From Elioraea rosea (GTDB taxonomy: Bacteria; Pseudomonadota; Alphaproteobacteria; Acetobacterales; Acetobacteraceae), in NCBI RefSeq assembly GCF_007644105.1, contig NZ_VFAC01000001.1, forward strand, positions 124,001-188,000: a stretch of DNA of 64,000 nt, given 5' to 3'. Below the pieces are notes generated by a model. It made no database searches, had not been told where the DNA came from, and saw nothing but the letters and a program-made list of their open reading frames with translations. Shown here piece by piece: positions 1 through 8,296 of the stretch; within the stretch, counting starts at the first letter, position 1, and each line of letters opens with the position of its first letter. The translations under genes and the position numbers were made by a program.

Positions 1-1690
1 CGATGATGCGCTCGGAGGCCTTCGCCATCGCCGTTCCCGCGACGACGAGCGAGCGCGAGCCGAAGGTGCCGCGGCCATGCGGCACGAGATCGGTGTCGCC
101 GAACACCACACGCACGCGGTCGAAGGAGAGGCCGAGCAGGGTCGAGGCGAGCTGGCGGAAGGCCGTCTCGTGGCCCTGGCCGTGGTTGTGGCTGCCGAGC
201 AGGAGCGTCGCGCCGCCATCGGGCTCGAAGCGGATGCCGGCCCCCTCCTCGTTCGGCGCGCGGAACGGGCCGGCTGCGATCTCGATCGCGTTGGCGATGC
301 CGATGCCGCGTAGCATCCCCCTCGCCTTCGCCTCCTCCCGACGCGCGGGAAAGCCCGCCCAGTCGGCGGCCTCGAGCGCCATCGCCATGCCGCGCGCGAA
401 GTCGCCGCTGTCATAGGTGAAGACGAGACCGGTCTTGAACGGCATCGCCTCGCGGGGAATGAGGTTGCGCTCGCGCAACGCCACGCGGTCGATGCCCATC
501 TCGGCGGCGGCGAGGTCGATCACCCGCTCGATCGCGTAGGTTGCCTCCGGCCGGCCCGCGCCACGATAGGGCGCCGTCGGCTGGGTGTTGGTGAAGGCCC
601 CGCGCACCTCCGCGAGGATCGCGGGCGTGCGGTAGACGCCCGCGAGCCCGCCCAGATTGTTCGTCGGCGAATGCGGGGTGTTGAAGGCAAGATAGGCGCC
701 GAGATTGGCGACGGTGCGGATCCGCAGCGCGAGGAAGGTACCGCCCGCGTCGAGCGCGAGCTCGACCACGCTGTCGTTGTCGCGTGCGTGGAAATCGGAC
801 AGGAAGCTCTCGGTGCGGTCGGCGATCCAGCGCACGGGCCGGCCGAGAAGGCGCGCGGCCCACAGAACGAGCGCATGCTCCTGCGTCGGCGAGCCGCGCA
901 TGCCGAACGCGCCGCCCATGTCGGGCGAGATCAGCCGCAGCCGGTTGTCGGCCACGCGGAGCGTCTTGCCCGCGAGCTCGGAGCGGATCTTGTGCGGGAT
1001 CTGCACGCCCGAGATCAGCGTCCACCGCCCCTCGCCCTCGTCCCACGCGCCGATGGCGCCACGCGGCTCGAGCGGGTTGGCCGAGATGCGCGAGACGCGG
1101 AAGGGCAGTCGCGCGACATGCGCGGCCTTGGCGAAGCCTGCCTCCACCGCCTCGCGGTTGCCGAGGCTGAACAGGAAGCAGAGATTGTCCGGCGCTTGCT
1201 CGGGCCACACGGCGGGCGCGCCCGGCTCGAGCGCGGCCGAGGCATCCGTCACCGCAGGCAGCGTCTCCCATTCCACCGCCACCACTTCGGCAGCATCACG
1301 CGCGATCGCGCGCGTCTCCGCGACCACCGCCGCAACGGGGTCTCCCACGAAGCGGGCCGCATCCGTCGCCAGGATGCGATAGGGCGGTCGCGGCATCGGC
1401 GAGCCGTCCGGCAGGTTTCGCGCGACGGAGGTCTGCAGCGCGCCGAGTTGCTCGAGGTCGCCGCCCGTCAGCACGCCAAGCACGCCTGGCATGGCAAGCG
1501 CGGCCGAGGCGTCGATGCCGCGGATGCGCGCGGCGGCGTGGGGGCTTCGCACCAGCACCATGTGGGCGGCATCGGCGAGGCGATGATCGTCGGTGTAGCG
1601 GCCGCGTCCGCGCAGCAGCCGCCCATCCTCGACGCGGCGGACAGGGGCGCCGAGGCCGCCCTCGGCGAGAGCGGTGATGTCGTCTGCCAT
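1..1690 (-). CDS. Molybdenum hydroxylase (xanthine/CO dehydrogenase family) large subunit, C-terminus outside the window
   Basis: This is the molybdopterin-cytosine-dinucleotide-binding large subunit of an aerobic CO dehydrogenase/xanthine dehydrogenase-type hydroxylase. The first 563 residues are in the window and the frame is still open at base 1, so perhaps 200 residues are missing. The N-terminal part shows the family pattern (VRRVEDGRLLRGRGRYTDD near residue 12, a DPVAAVVAE stretch, LEPRGAIG, DMGGAFGMRG). The active-site loop near residue 371 reads PYRGAGRPEA, the AYRGAGR-like form of non-CO-oxidising relatives, not the AYRCSFR of true CO dehydrogenase. The substrate is therefore probably a heterocycle, aldehyde or aromatic compound (inference). 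The ATG at 1690 lies 3 bases downstream of the preceding leftward gene, so it is in the same operon. FAD and 2Fe-2S subunits are not visible here and may lie to the left. Confidence 0.9.
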   Translation of the reverse strand, partial: MADDITALAEGGLGAPVRRVEDGRLLRGRGRYTDDHRLADAAHMVLVRSPHAAARIRGIDASAALAMPGVLGVLTGGDLEQLGALQTSVARNLPDGSPMPRPPYRILATDAARFVGDPVAAVVAETRAIARDAAEVVAVEWETLPAVTDASAALEPGAPAVWPEQAPDNLCFLFSLGNREAVEAGFAKAAHVARLPFRVSRISANPLEPRGAIGAWDEGEGRWTLISGVQIPHKIRSELAGKTLRVADNRLRLISPDMGGAFGMRGSPTQEHALVLWAARLLGRPVRWIADRTESFLSDFHARDNDSVVELALDAGGTFLALRIRTVANLGAYLAFNTPHSPTNNLGGLAGVYRTPAILAEVRGAFTNTQPTAPYRGAGRPEATYAIERVIDLAAAEMGIDRVALRERNLIPREAMPFKTGLVFTYDSGDFARGMAMALEAADWAGFPARREEAKARGMLRGIGIANAIEIAAGPFRAPNEEGAGIRFEPDGGATLLLGSHNHGQGHETAFRQLASTLLGLSFDRVRVVFGDTDLVPHGRGTFGSRSLVVAGTAMAKASERII

Positions 1691-1693
1691 GGT

Positions 1694-2665
1694 TCAGAGG
1701 TCCAGCGTGTCGGGGTGGAAGAGCTCTTCCGGGGCGAGCGCGCGACCGATCAGCCCGTCATCCCGCGCGGCCTCGATCATCGTTGCGAGCTCGGCGCGGT
1801 TGCGCGCGAAGCCGTAGGCCCAGGGGTCGGGGCCCATCAGCGCGCGCGTCTCGGCCCAGTGCTCTGCCGCCCAGGGGAGTGCGACGCGAAGCACGTTGAC
1901 CTGCGCGAGCTCCGCCTCGGCCAGCCGTTTCGCTTCCGAGAAGGCGCGGACGAGCGCGCGCGGCAGGCCGGGGTTGGCCTCGGCCACATCCTTGCGGATG
2001 GCGATGCAATGCATGATCGGGAAGAAGCCCGTCGCGCGGAACCAGGCCGATTCGGCGCCGCGAACGTCGGCGAAGAGCCGCGCCACGGGCGCCCCCTTCT
2101 CGATGCAGGGCGGCGGGCGCGGCCCGACATAGGCGTCGATGCCGCCGCTCGCGAGAAGCGCATCGAGCGTCTCGCCATTCGCGATCGGCGCGAGGTCATG
2201 GCCGGGGGGAAGCGACAGGGCGAGGCGCTCGTCGATGCCCGGCTGGACGAGTCCTCCGGTGCGCCAGCGTATCGTGCGCGTATCGACGCCGTGTGCGGAG
2301 CGGAGGATCGCGCGCACCCAGAGCGCTGCCGTCATCTGGTACTCGGGGACGCCGATGGTGCGGCCCGCGAGGTCCTCCGGCCGCGTGATGCCGCGATCGG
2401 TGCGGACAAAGATCGCGCCATGGCGGAAGGCGCGGCTCGGCCAGATGGGGATCGCGGTATAGGCCGCCCCGCCGCGCGTCGTCGTCAGGATGTGGCTCGA
2501 CATCGAGAGTTCGGTGACGGCGAAGGCGCCCTCGCGCAACGCGCGGCGGAAGATCGTCTCCGGCTCGCCCGGCTCGAAGGCGAGATCGGCCCCCTCGACC
2601 GCGACGCGCCCGTCGATCAGCGGGCGCGTACGATCGGTCGCCACGCAGGCAAGGGTGAGCCTCAC
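1694..2665 (-). CDS. 4,5-dihydroxyphthalate decarboxylase-like / NMT1-type substrate-binding-fold protein
   Basis: The protein has 323 residues and resembles the family annotated either as 4,5-dihydroxyphthalate decarboxylase (Pht5) or as an ABC substrate-binding protein. Visible hallmarks are the EGADLAFE segment near the start, an FAVTELSMSSHI stretch, GRTIGVPEYQMTAALWVRAIL and a C-terminal DPWAYGFARNR region. I chose the GTG at 2665, which overlaps the stop codon of the upstream M81 gene (GTGA arrangement). The Met far upstream in this frame lies inside that gene. There is no signal peptide, which argues for a cytoplasmic enzyme over a secreted binding protein. It sits between an M81 peptidase and a molybdenum hydroxylase, so a role in aromatic or amide degradation is plausible, but the substrate is unknown. 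Confidence 0.8.
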   Translation of the reverse strand: MRLTLACVATDRTRPLIDGRVAVEGADLAFEPGEPETIFRRALREGAFAVTELSMSSHILTTTRGGAAYTAIPIWPSRAFRHGAIFVRTDRGITRPEDLAGRTIGVPEYQMTAALWVRAILRSAHGVDTRTIRWRTGGLVQPGIDERLALSLPPGHDLAPIANGETLDALLASGGIDAYVGPRPPPCIEKGAPVARLFADVRGAESAWFRATGFFPIMHCIAIRKDVAEANPGLPRALVRAFSEAKRLAEAELAQVNVLRVALPWAAEHWAETRALMGPDPWAYGFARNRAELATMIEAARDDGLIGRALAPEELFHPDTLDL

Positions 2666-4188
2666 GCCGGGACCGACCAGGTCATGCCGGGGTCGAGCGG
2701 CCAGATCGGTCGGGGAACGTTCCGGTAGGGAACGCGCGTCAGCACCACCGCGGTCAGCCCGGCAACGTCCACCTCGACGATCGCCTCGCGGGGGAAGATG
2801 TCGTCGAAGCCCGCACGGAAATGCCCGCGGCTCTTGACGACAAGGCTGCGCACCGAGCGGAGGTCGATGCCGAGATGCTCGAGCATCGCTGGCTCCGCAC
2901 ATTGCTTGCGCAGGGAGACGACGATGACGCGGATGCCGCCGAGGCGCAGAAGCGCCGTTGGCCCGAGGCTCACGCTTCGCCCCTTGTAGATGCCGCGGCG
3001 GCCGATGATCTCGCCGTCCGACAGGGCCTCGACCACCGCCTCGGCCTCGAAAGGCTGGCTGAACTCTTGGGTCTCTGCGGAGTTGAAGCGGGCACGGATC
3101 GTCGCCCCCTTCCCGGCCTTGTGGGCCTCTGCCGCGAGAGGCGGGTCGTTGTGGATGCCGAACACCGCGCCCTCAACCCCCGCAGCATAGAAGGCGCGCA
3201 GGATGAAGGGCGTGTTGCCGCGCCCGCCCCCGCCGGGGTTGTCGGCGACGTCGGCGAACAGCAGCGCCTGGGCGGAGGGGTCCTTGCCCGCCTTCAGGGC
3301 CATGGCGGTCGCGTCCTCGAGGCTCGTGAGCCTGATCGAGAAGCGCTCGCGCATCGCCCAGAGCCGCGCGGCGATTCCCCGCGCCACAGCCTTCGCGCGC
3401 TCGGCGTCGCGCCGCGCCGTCACGATCACGCTCATGCCGTTCTTCGGCGTGTCGCCGACGGAGAAGCCCGAGACGACCGAGACGTCGAGGATCTCATGGT
3501 CGAGCAGGCTCTGCACGTAGGCGATGATGTCGGCATAGGGGCCGCGATCGGTGTTCTGGCTCGTCGCGGGGGGGATGAGCGGCAGCTTCACGAAGGCGGC
3601 CTTCGGCTTCATGCCGCCGAGCATCGCGCGCATCGCATTCGCCGCATCGATGCCGCGCTCGACCATGTCGACATGCGGGTTGGTGCGGTAGCTGATCAGC
3701 ATGTCCGACTGCTCGACCATCGCCGCCGACACGTTGGCGTGCAGGTCGAGCGTGCCGATCACCGGAACGTCCGGCCCGACGATGGCGCGAACGCGCGCGA
3801 TCAGCACGCCATCCGGGTCGAACTCCTTGGTCGCTGTGGCGGCACCGTGCAGACAGAGATAGACGCCGTCGAGCGGCATCGCGGCGCGAAGCCCGGCCTC
3901 GATCTTGCCGAGGATCTCGTCGAACACCGCCTGCTCCACCGGCCCCGAGGCGCCCGCGGAAGCGGCGATGAGCCACACGGGCTGCCACGGCCCACCGTCC
4001 TTCATCCCGTTGAGGAAACCGGTCAGCCCCGACGGCGCGCGCGGGTTCGGCCGGGCGAGGTCGGCGGCAAGGGCGTCGCCTTCGAGCCAGCACGTGGCCT
4101 CGAACTCGGACCTGGGGGCGGGGGCGGCGTGGCCATTGCTTTCCAGCATGAAGGCCGCGAGCGCAATCTTGGGTGGTGTGTTCGGCAT
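2662..4188 (-). CDS. M81 family metallopeptidase (MlrC-like)
   Basis: This 508-residue protein belongs to the M81/MlrC family, named for the enzyme that degrades linearised microcystin; most members act on unknown small peptides or amides. Family landmarks are an N-terminal MLESNGHA segment (residues 14-21), YLCLHGAA (about 110-117), GTLDLHANVS (about 145-154) and SYRTNPHVDM (about 166-175), which carry the expected His and Asp metal ligands. The C-terminal half contains DVADNPGGGGRGN, typical of the MlrC_C domain. The start at 4188 gives a length normal for the family; an ATG at 4197 is an alternative. It is the first gene of a tightly packed leftward operon and is divergent from a peptide-type binding protein at 4283, suggesting paired uptake and hydrolysis (inference). 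Confidence 0.9.
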   Translation of the reverse strand: MPNTPPKIALAAFMLESNGHAAPAPRSEFEATCWLEGDALAADLARPNPRAPSGLTGFLNGMKDGGPWQPVWLIAASAGASGPVEQAVFDEILGKIEAGLRAAMPLDGVYLCLHGAATATKEFDPDGVLIARVRAIVGPDVPVIGTLDLHANVSAAMVEQSDMLISYRTNPHVDMVERGIDAANAMRAMLGGMKPKAAFVKLPLIPPATSQNTDRGPYADIIAYVQSLLDHEILDVSVVSGFSVGDTPKNGMSVIVTARRDAERAKAVARGIAARLWAMRERFSIRLTSLEDATAMALKAGKDPSAQALLFADVADNPGGGGRGNTPFILRAFYAAGVEGAVFGIHNDPPLAAEAHKAGKGATIRARFNSAETQEFSQPFEAEAVVEALSDGEIIGRRGIYKGRSVSLGPTALLRLGGIRVIVVSLRKQCAEPAMLEHLGIDLRSVRSLVVKSRGHFRAGFDDIFPREAIVEVDVAGLTAVVLTRVPYRNVPRPIWPLDPGMTWSVPA

Positions 4189-4282
4189 GGCGCGCATGCT
4201 GCTGCGGCGGCGTGCTTTGCGCAACCGGGCGAAACCGGCATGATCGCCCTGCCCACCGGGCAACATGCGAGGGAGGATTGCG

Positions 4283-5836
4283 ATGCGAAGGGTGCTTCTG
4301 GCCGCCGCGGCCGCATTGGCGATGACGGGAACCGCGCAGGCACAGAGCGTCACGCTCGGCACGAAGCTCGAGCTCAACACGCTCGATCCGCATTTCTTCA
4401 ACGGCTTCCCCCCTGCCTCGAGCCACAGCCAGATCTGGGACAGCCTCACCTGGCAGAACGAGAAGCTCGAGCTCGAGCCGGCGCTGGCCACCGCCTGGCG
4501 CAACCTCGACGAGAACACGTGGGAGTTCACCCTGCGGCAGGGCGTCACCTTCCATGACGGCACGCCGTTCACGGCAGACGATGTGATCGCGACCATCCGG
4601 CGCGTTCCGACCGTGCCGAACTCGCCCTCGCTCTTCACCTCCTTCACCCGGACGATCGCTTCCGTCGATAAGGTGAACGACCACCTCATCCGCATCCGCA
4701 CCTCGAGCCCGAACCCGCTTCTGCCGCTCGACCTCTCGCGGGTGTTCATCATCGCGGCCAAGGACGCGGAGGCGACGACGAGCGAGTTCAACGCCGGCCG
4801 CGTGAATGGCACGGGCCCCTATCGCTACGCCTCGTGGACGAACGGCGAGCGGCTGGTGCTGCGGCGAAACGATGCCCATTTCCGCGGCCCTGCACATTGG
4901 GAGCAGGTGACGGAGCGGGTGATCGCGCGCGACCCTTCGCGTGTCGCCGCCCTCCTCGCCGGCGAGGTCGACGCGATCGACCTCGTGCCGACGGGCGACA
5001 AGCCGAGGCTTTCGCAGGACAGCCGCTTCACGCTGTTCGCGGGGCCTGCGGGCGTGGTGCACTACATCGCGCTCGACAGCGCACGCGAGATGAGCCCGCA
5101 TGTTGGGGCGAAGGACGGCCAGCCGCCGCTGGCGCGCAACCCGCTGCAGGATGCCCGCGTGCGTCGCGCCCTCTCGCTGGCGATCGACCGCACCGCCATC
5201 GCCGAGCGGCTCATGGAAGGCAGTGCCACGCCCGCGAGCCAGTTCCTGCCGCCCTCGTTCCCAGGCACGAGCCAGCGCCTGAAGCCCGACCCTCTCGACC
5301 TCGCCCAGGCGCGACGGCTGCTTGCCGAGGCAGGCGTGCCGAACGGGTTCCGCCTCGCCTTGCACACGACGACCGACCGCTACCCCAAGGACAGCCAGAT
5401 CGCCCAGGCGGTCGGGCAGATGTGGACGCGGCTCGGGCTTCAGGTATCGGTCGAGGGCGTGCCGGGCCAGGTGTTCTTCGGCGCCGCCACGCGGCAGGAG
5501 TTCTCGGCCTTCATCGCCCAGTACGGCACGGCGGAGGCCTCCGAGGGCCCCCGCGCGGTGATCCACACCAATGACGCCACGAAGGGGCTCGGGGCGGCCA
5601 ACCGCACGCGCTACTCGAACCCGGAGGTCGATGCGCTGATCGTCGCCGCCCTTGCCGAGATGGACCCGGAGAAGCGCATCGAGAAGGTCGCCGCCGCAAT
5701 CGATGCCGCCTTCGCCGACCAGGCGCTGATCCCCGTGTTCCACCCGACCTGGGACTATGCCGCCCGCAAGGGCATCGTCGTCGTGCCGCGGCCTGAGAGG
5801 CGGTTCAACGCGCTGATGCTCCGCCGCGAGGGCTGA
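4283..5836 (+). CDS. ABC transporter substrate-binding protein, family 5 (DppA/OppA type)
   Basis: A 517-residue extracytoplasmic binding protein of the peptide/nickel/opine class. It starts with a classic Sec signal (MRRVLLAAAAALAMTGTAQA, cleaved after AQA). Family markers include LDPH near the mature N-terminus, ENTWEFTLRQGVTFHDGTPF, NGTGPYRYASW and ARRALSLAIDR-like VRRALSLAIDRTAIAE. The ATG at 4283 follows a GGGAGG ribosome-binding site seven bases upstream; the Met at 4265 has none. No DppBCDF-type permease or ATPase gene follows, so it is an orphan binding protein or its partners are elsewhere. It is divergent from the M81 peptidase operon 94 bases away, which may share its regulation. 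Confidence 0.92.
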   Translation: MRRVLLAAAAALAMTGTAQAQSVTLGTKLELNTLDPHFFNGFPPASSHSQIWDSLTWQNEKLELEPALATAWRNLDENTWEFTLRQGVTFHDGTPFTADDVIATIRRVPTVPNSPSLFTSFTRTIASVDKVNDHLIRIRTSSPNPLLPLDLSRVFIIAAKDAEATTSEFNAGRVNGTGPYRYASWTNGERLVLRRNDAHFRGPAHWEQVTERVIARDPSRVAALLAGEVDAIDLVPTGDKPRLSQDSRFTLFAGPAGVVHYIALDSAREMSPHVGAKDGQPPLARNPLQDARVRRALSLAIDRTAIAERLMEGSATPASQFLPPSFPGTSQRLKPDPLDLAQARRLLAEAGVPNGFRLALHTTTDRYPKDSQIAQAVGQMWTRLGLQVSVEGVPGQVFFGAATRQEFSAFIAQYGTAEASEGPRAVIHTNDATKGLGAANRTRYSNPEVDALIVAALAEMDPEKRIEKVAAAIDAAFADQALIPVFHPTWDYAARKGIVVVPRPERRFNALMLRREG

Positions 5837-5841
5837 GCCCG

Positions 5842-5909
5842 GCCGGCGCGCTCGCCGGCGACCTCACGCGGTTTGCAGTGGCACGGGCCCGGCTGCCCGT
5901 GCTGCACTG
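5842..5909 (+). terminator. Two stem-loops downstream of the family-5 binding-protein gene
   Basis: Two inverted repeats follow the stop at 5836. The first pairs 5842-5848 with 5853-5859 (7 bp, 4-base loop). The second pairs 5876-5887 with 5896-5909 through a 12-bp stem with a two-base bulge. Neither has a clear T-run, so this may be a Rho-dependent or mRNA-protecting structure rather than an intrinsic terminator. Confidence 0.4.
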
Positions 5910-6025
5910 CACCGCGGCCGTATCCCGAGCGGCGCCCCCCGCGCGAAGGGGTTATGACCCCGCGCACACGCGCTGGAAACATTTTCGGGCTTATCTCCGG
6001 TGTCATGACGCTGGAGGCGGCAGGC

Positions 6026-7165
6026 ATGGTGGCGGCATCGAGGCGCAAGAGGGCGCGACCCTGGATGATCCTGGCGGCGGCGGCCGCGGCGCTCGGCGCC
6101 TGCGCCGCGCCCGTGCCCGACGCCGCGCCGGAGCCTGCCACGCCGCTCATCGCGGTGCCGGGCCTGACCGTGACCGAGAGCGCACCAAGCCGTGCGGTGC
6201 TCGACATCGCCGCCGTTCCGGGGCTCACCGAGACGGGCCGGCGAAGCTATGCCCGCTTCCTCACCTACCCCGCGCCGCGCGCCTTCGCCCTCGGCGGCGA
6301 TGGTGGGCTTGCCTGGGCAGCCAATGCCCGCAGCACCGAGGAGGCAGAGCGGCGGGCGCTGGCCCAGTGCCGCACCGCCAACGGCGGCCGCCCCTGCCGC
6401 CTCTACGCGGTCGACCAGGATGTCGTGTGGGAGGGCGCCCCCGCCGGGCCCGGCGAGACGCTCTCGGTCGACGCCGAGGGGTGGCGGCTCGTCAGCCCGC
6501 CGCGCTTCATCCGCCACGGGCGCGAGGCTGCCGGCACCATCCTCTGGACGCATGGCCGAGGCAGCGACCCGCGGCACGCCGCAGGCACCGAGCGGTCGCC
6601 CATGCCGCTTCCCTTCATCCAGCGCTTCAACAACGCAGGCTGGGACGTGTGGGTACTGGAGCGCGACCCGTTCCATGACGTGAACTACGACGGGGTGCTG
6701 TCCTTCGCCGACGCGTCCCTCCGCGTCGCTGCCCGTGCGCTTCGGCATGCGGGATACCGCCGTGTGGTCGCTGCAGGCCAGTCGGCCGGCGGCTGGGCGG
6801 CGCTCGCCGCGCTCGACACGCCAGGGCTGCTCGACGGCGTGGTGTCGGTCGCGGGCGCAGGGCTCTACCAGCCTCCGCCAGGCCAGGTCGGCACACTCGA
6901 TTTCGCCGCGCTGCTCGAACGCATGCGCGACCGCGAGGCGGCCGTGGTCGTCGCCACCTTCGACGGCGACCATCTTCTCCCCTGGCCTGGGCGGAGTGCT
7001 GCCATGCTTCGCACCGCGCTCGCCGACCGGCCTGGCCCGTTCCTGCTGATCGACCGGCCGGACGGGCTCGTCGGACATGGCGCGGGCGCGGAGCCCGGCT
7101 TCAACGACCGCTACGGCGCGTGCATCGTCCGCGCCGTGGCGGAGCGCGACGCGCGGAACTGCTGA
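6026..7165 (+). CDS. Alpha/beta-hydrolase-fold lipoprotein
   Basis: A 379-residue protein of unknown substrate. It begins with a basic N-terminus and a lipobox-like LGACAAP about 20-30 residues in, so it is probably a lipoprotein. The middle holds a Cys-bearing segment (AEARRALAQC-like, with CRLYAVDQDVVW) of the kind found before hydrolase domains of this sort. The C-terminal half is an alpha/beta hydrolase: WTHGRG, WDVWVLERDP, then the nucleophile elbow GQSAGGW with Ser as predicted nucleophile, and a late GDHLLPWPGR and GHGAG with candidate acid and His. I chose the ATG at 6026 because GGAGG lies eight bases upstream; Mets at 5873 and 6005 lack this. It is monocistronic and ends 12 bases from the convergent gene. 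Confidence 0.75.
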   Translation: MVAASRRKRARPWMILAAAAAALGACAAPVPDAAPEPATPLIAVPGLTVTESAPSRAVLDIAAVPGLTETGRRSYARFLTYPAPRAFALGGDGGLAWAANARSTEEAERRALAQCRTANGGRPCRLYAVDQDVVWEGAPAGPGETLSVDAEGWRLVSPPRFIRHGREAAGTILWTHGRGSDPRHAAGTERSPMPLPFIQRFNNAGWDVWVLERDPFHDVNYDGVLSFADASLRVAARALRHAGYRRVVAAGQSAGGWAALAALDTPGLLDGVVSVAGAGLYQPPPGQVGTLDFAALLERMRDREAAVVVATFDGDHLLPWPGRSAAMLRTALADRPGPFLLIDRPDGLVGHGAGAEPGFNDRYGACIVRAVAERDARNC

Positions 7166-7177
7166 CAGGCTGGGCTG

Positions 7178-8296
7178 CTAGCCTCGTTCCGCCACGGTAT
7201 CGGCGGCGAGCGCGGCCTCGTCGAGCGCGACGCCGAGGCCAGGCGCCATCGGCACGTGCACCGCGCCATGGATCACCGGAAAGGGCTCCGCCGTGACATC
7301 GCGCGCAAGCACGAAGCGCGGCATGTAGAACTCGCAGCCGAGCGACATGTTCGGGCTCGCCGCGATCACCTGCGCCGCGGCGGCAAGCGCGATTCCGCCT
7401 TCCCACAGCGTTCCGCCATAGGTCGGCATGCCGGCCGCGGCGGCAACCGCATCGGCCTCGCGCGCGGCGAGGAGGCCGCCTGCCTTCATCAGCTTGACCG
7501 AGACGCAGTCTGCCCAGGCGCCGCGGGCGCAGGCGAGCATCTCGTTGGCGTTGTAGACGCTCTCGTCCGCCATCACCGGCGTTGCGAGCGCGGCGGCGAG
7601 CGCGGCGAGCGTGGCTTCATGGCCGCGCGGCACCGGCTGCTCGATGAAGCCCAGGCCCAGCTCATCGAGCGCGCGGCACACCCGCATCGCCTCGTGCGGC
7701 GCAAGCCCCTGGTTGAAGTCGGCCCGGATCTCCGCCTCGGGCACCACCTCCCGGAGATGGCGCAGGCGCTCGAGATCGGTCGCAGCGCTCGCGAAGCCGG
7801 TCTTGACCTTGAAGGTGCGCACCCCGTCATTCGCGAAGGCCATCGCCCGGTCGAGATCGGCGTTGAAGTCGGGGTCCGCGATCGAGAAGGAGAGCCGGAT
7901 CGTCTCGCGCACGAGGCCGCCGAGCAGCGCGTGCACGGGCAGCCCGGCCCGCTTGCCCGCGATGTCCCAGAGCGCCATCTCGACGGCCGCGCGCGCCTCC
8001 GGGTGCCCGGCGAGCGCATGCGCCATGCCGCCCGCGATCGCCGAGATGCGCGCGGGGTCGGCGGCGATCAGGACCTGGCGGATGGGGCCGTCGAGCGCCG
8101 CGGCGGTCGTGTCCGCGGTATTGCCGAACGGCGCCCAGGGGGCGGCTTCGCCAAGGCCCGTGAGACCGTGGTCGGTGTCGATGCGCACGATGACGCGCGC
8201 GACATGGGCGGCGATGGTACCGCTGCCGTGCGCCCGCGCCATGGCGATGGCGCTGTCGATGCGCGTGATGCGAAGCCGCGCGATGCGGTCGGTCAT
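7178..8296 (-). CDS. Mandelate racemase/muconate-lactonizing enzyme family protein
   Basis: A 372-residue enolase-superfamily enzyme that would abstract a proton alpha to a carboxylate using divalent metal. The catalytic lysine motif is FKVKTG; the three metal ligands are in IRADFNQGL, GFIEQPV and MADESV; the second base lies in VSVKLMKAGG. The KxK arrangement is that of the muconate cycloisomerase/dipeptide epimerase subgroup. There is no signal peptide. Its ATG overlaps the stop of the upstream TRAP permease (ATGA), so transport and catabolism are translationally coupled. The likely substrate is the organic acid imported by that TAXI-TRAP system, but its identity cannot be read from sequence. 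Confidence 0.9.
   Translation of the reverse strand: MTDRIARLRITRIDSAIAMARAHGSGTIAAHVARVIVRIDTDHGLTGLGEAAPWAPFGNTADTTAAALDGPIRQVLIAADPARISAIAGGMAHALAGHPEARAAVEMALWDIAGKRAGLPVHALLGGLVRETIRLSFSIADPDFNADLDRAMAFANDGVRTFKVKTGFASAATDLERLRHLREVVPEAEIRADFNQGLAPHEAMRVCRALDELGLGFIEQPVPRGHEATLAALAAALATPVMADESVYNANEMLACARGAWADCVSVKLMKAGGLLAAREADAVAAAAGMPTYGGTLWEGGIALAAAAQVIAASPNMSLGCEFYMPRFVLARDVTAEPFPVIHGAVHVPMAPGLGVALDEAALAADTVAERG

Noticed and set aside
1-1690. Naming the first gene as CO dehydrogenase CoxL
   Set aside because: The active-site loop has PYRGAGR, not the AYRCSFR of true CO dehydrogenase.
671-2728. A 685-codon open frame on the + strand across the first leftward genes
   Set aside because: It is antisense to three well-supported genes, is Arg/Ala/Gly-rich and resembles no family; long antisense frames are common in GC-rich DNA.
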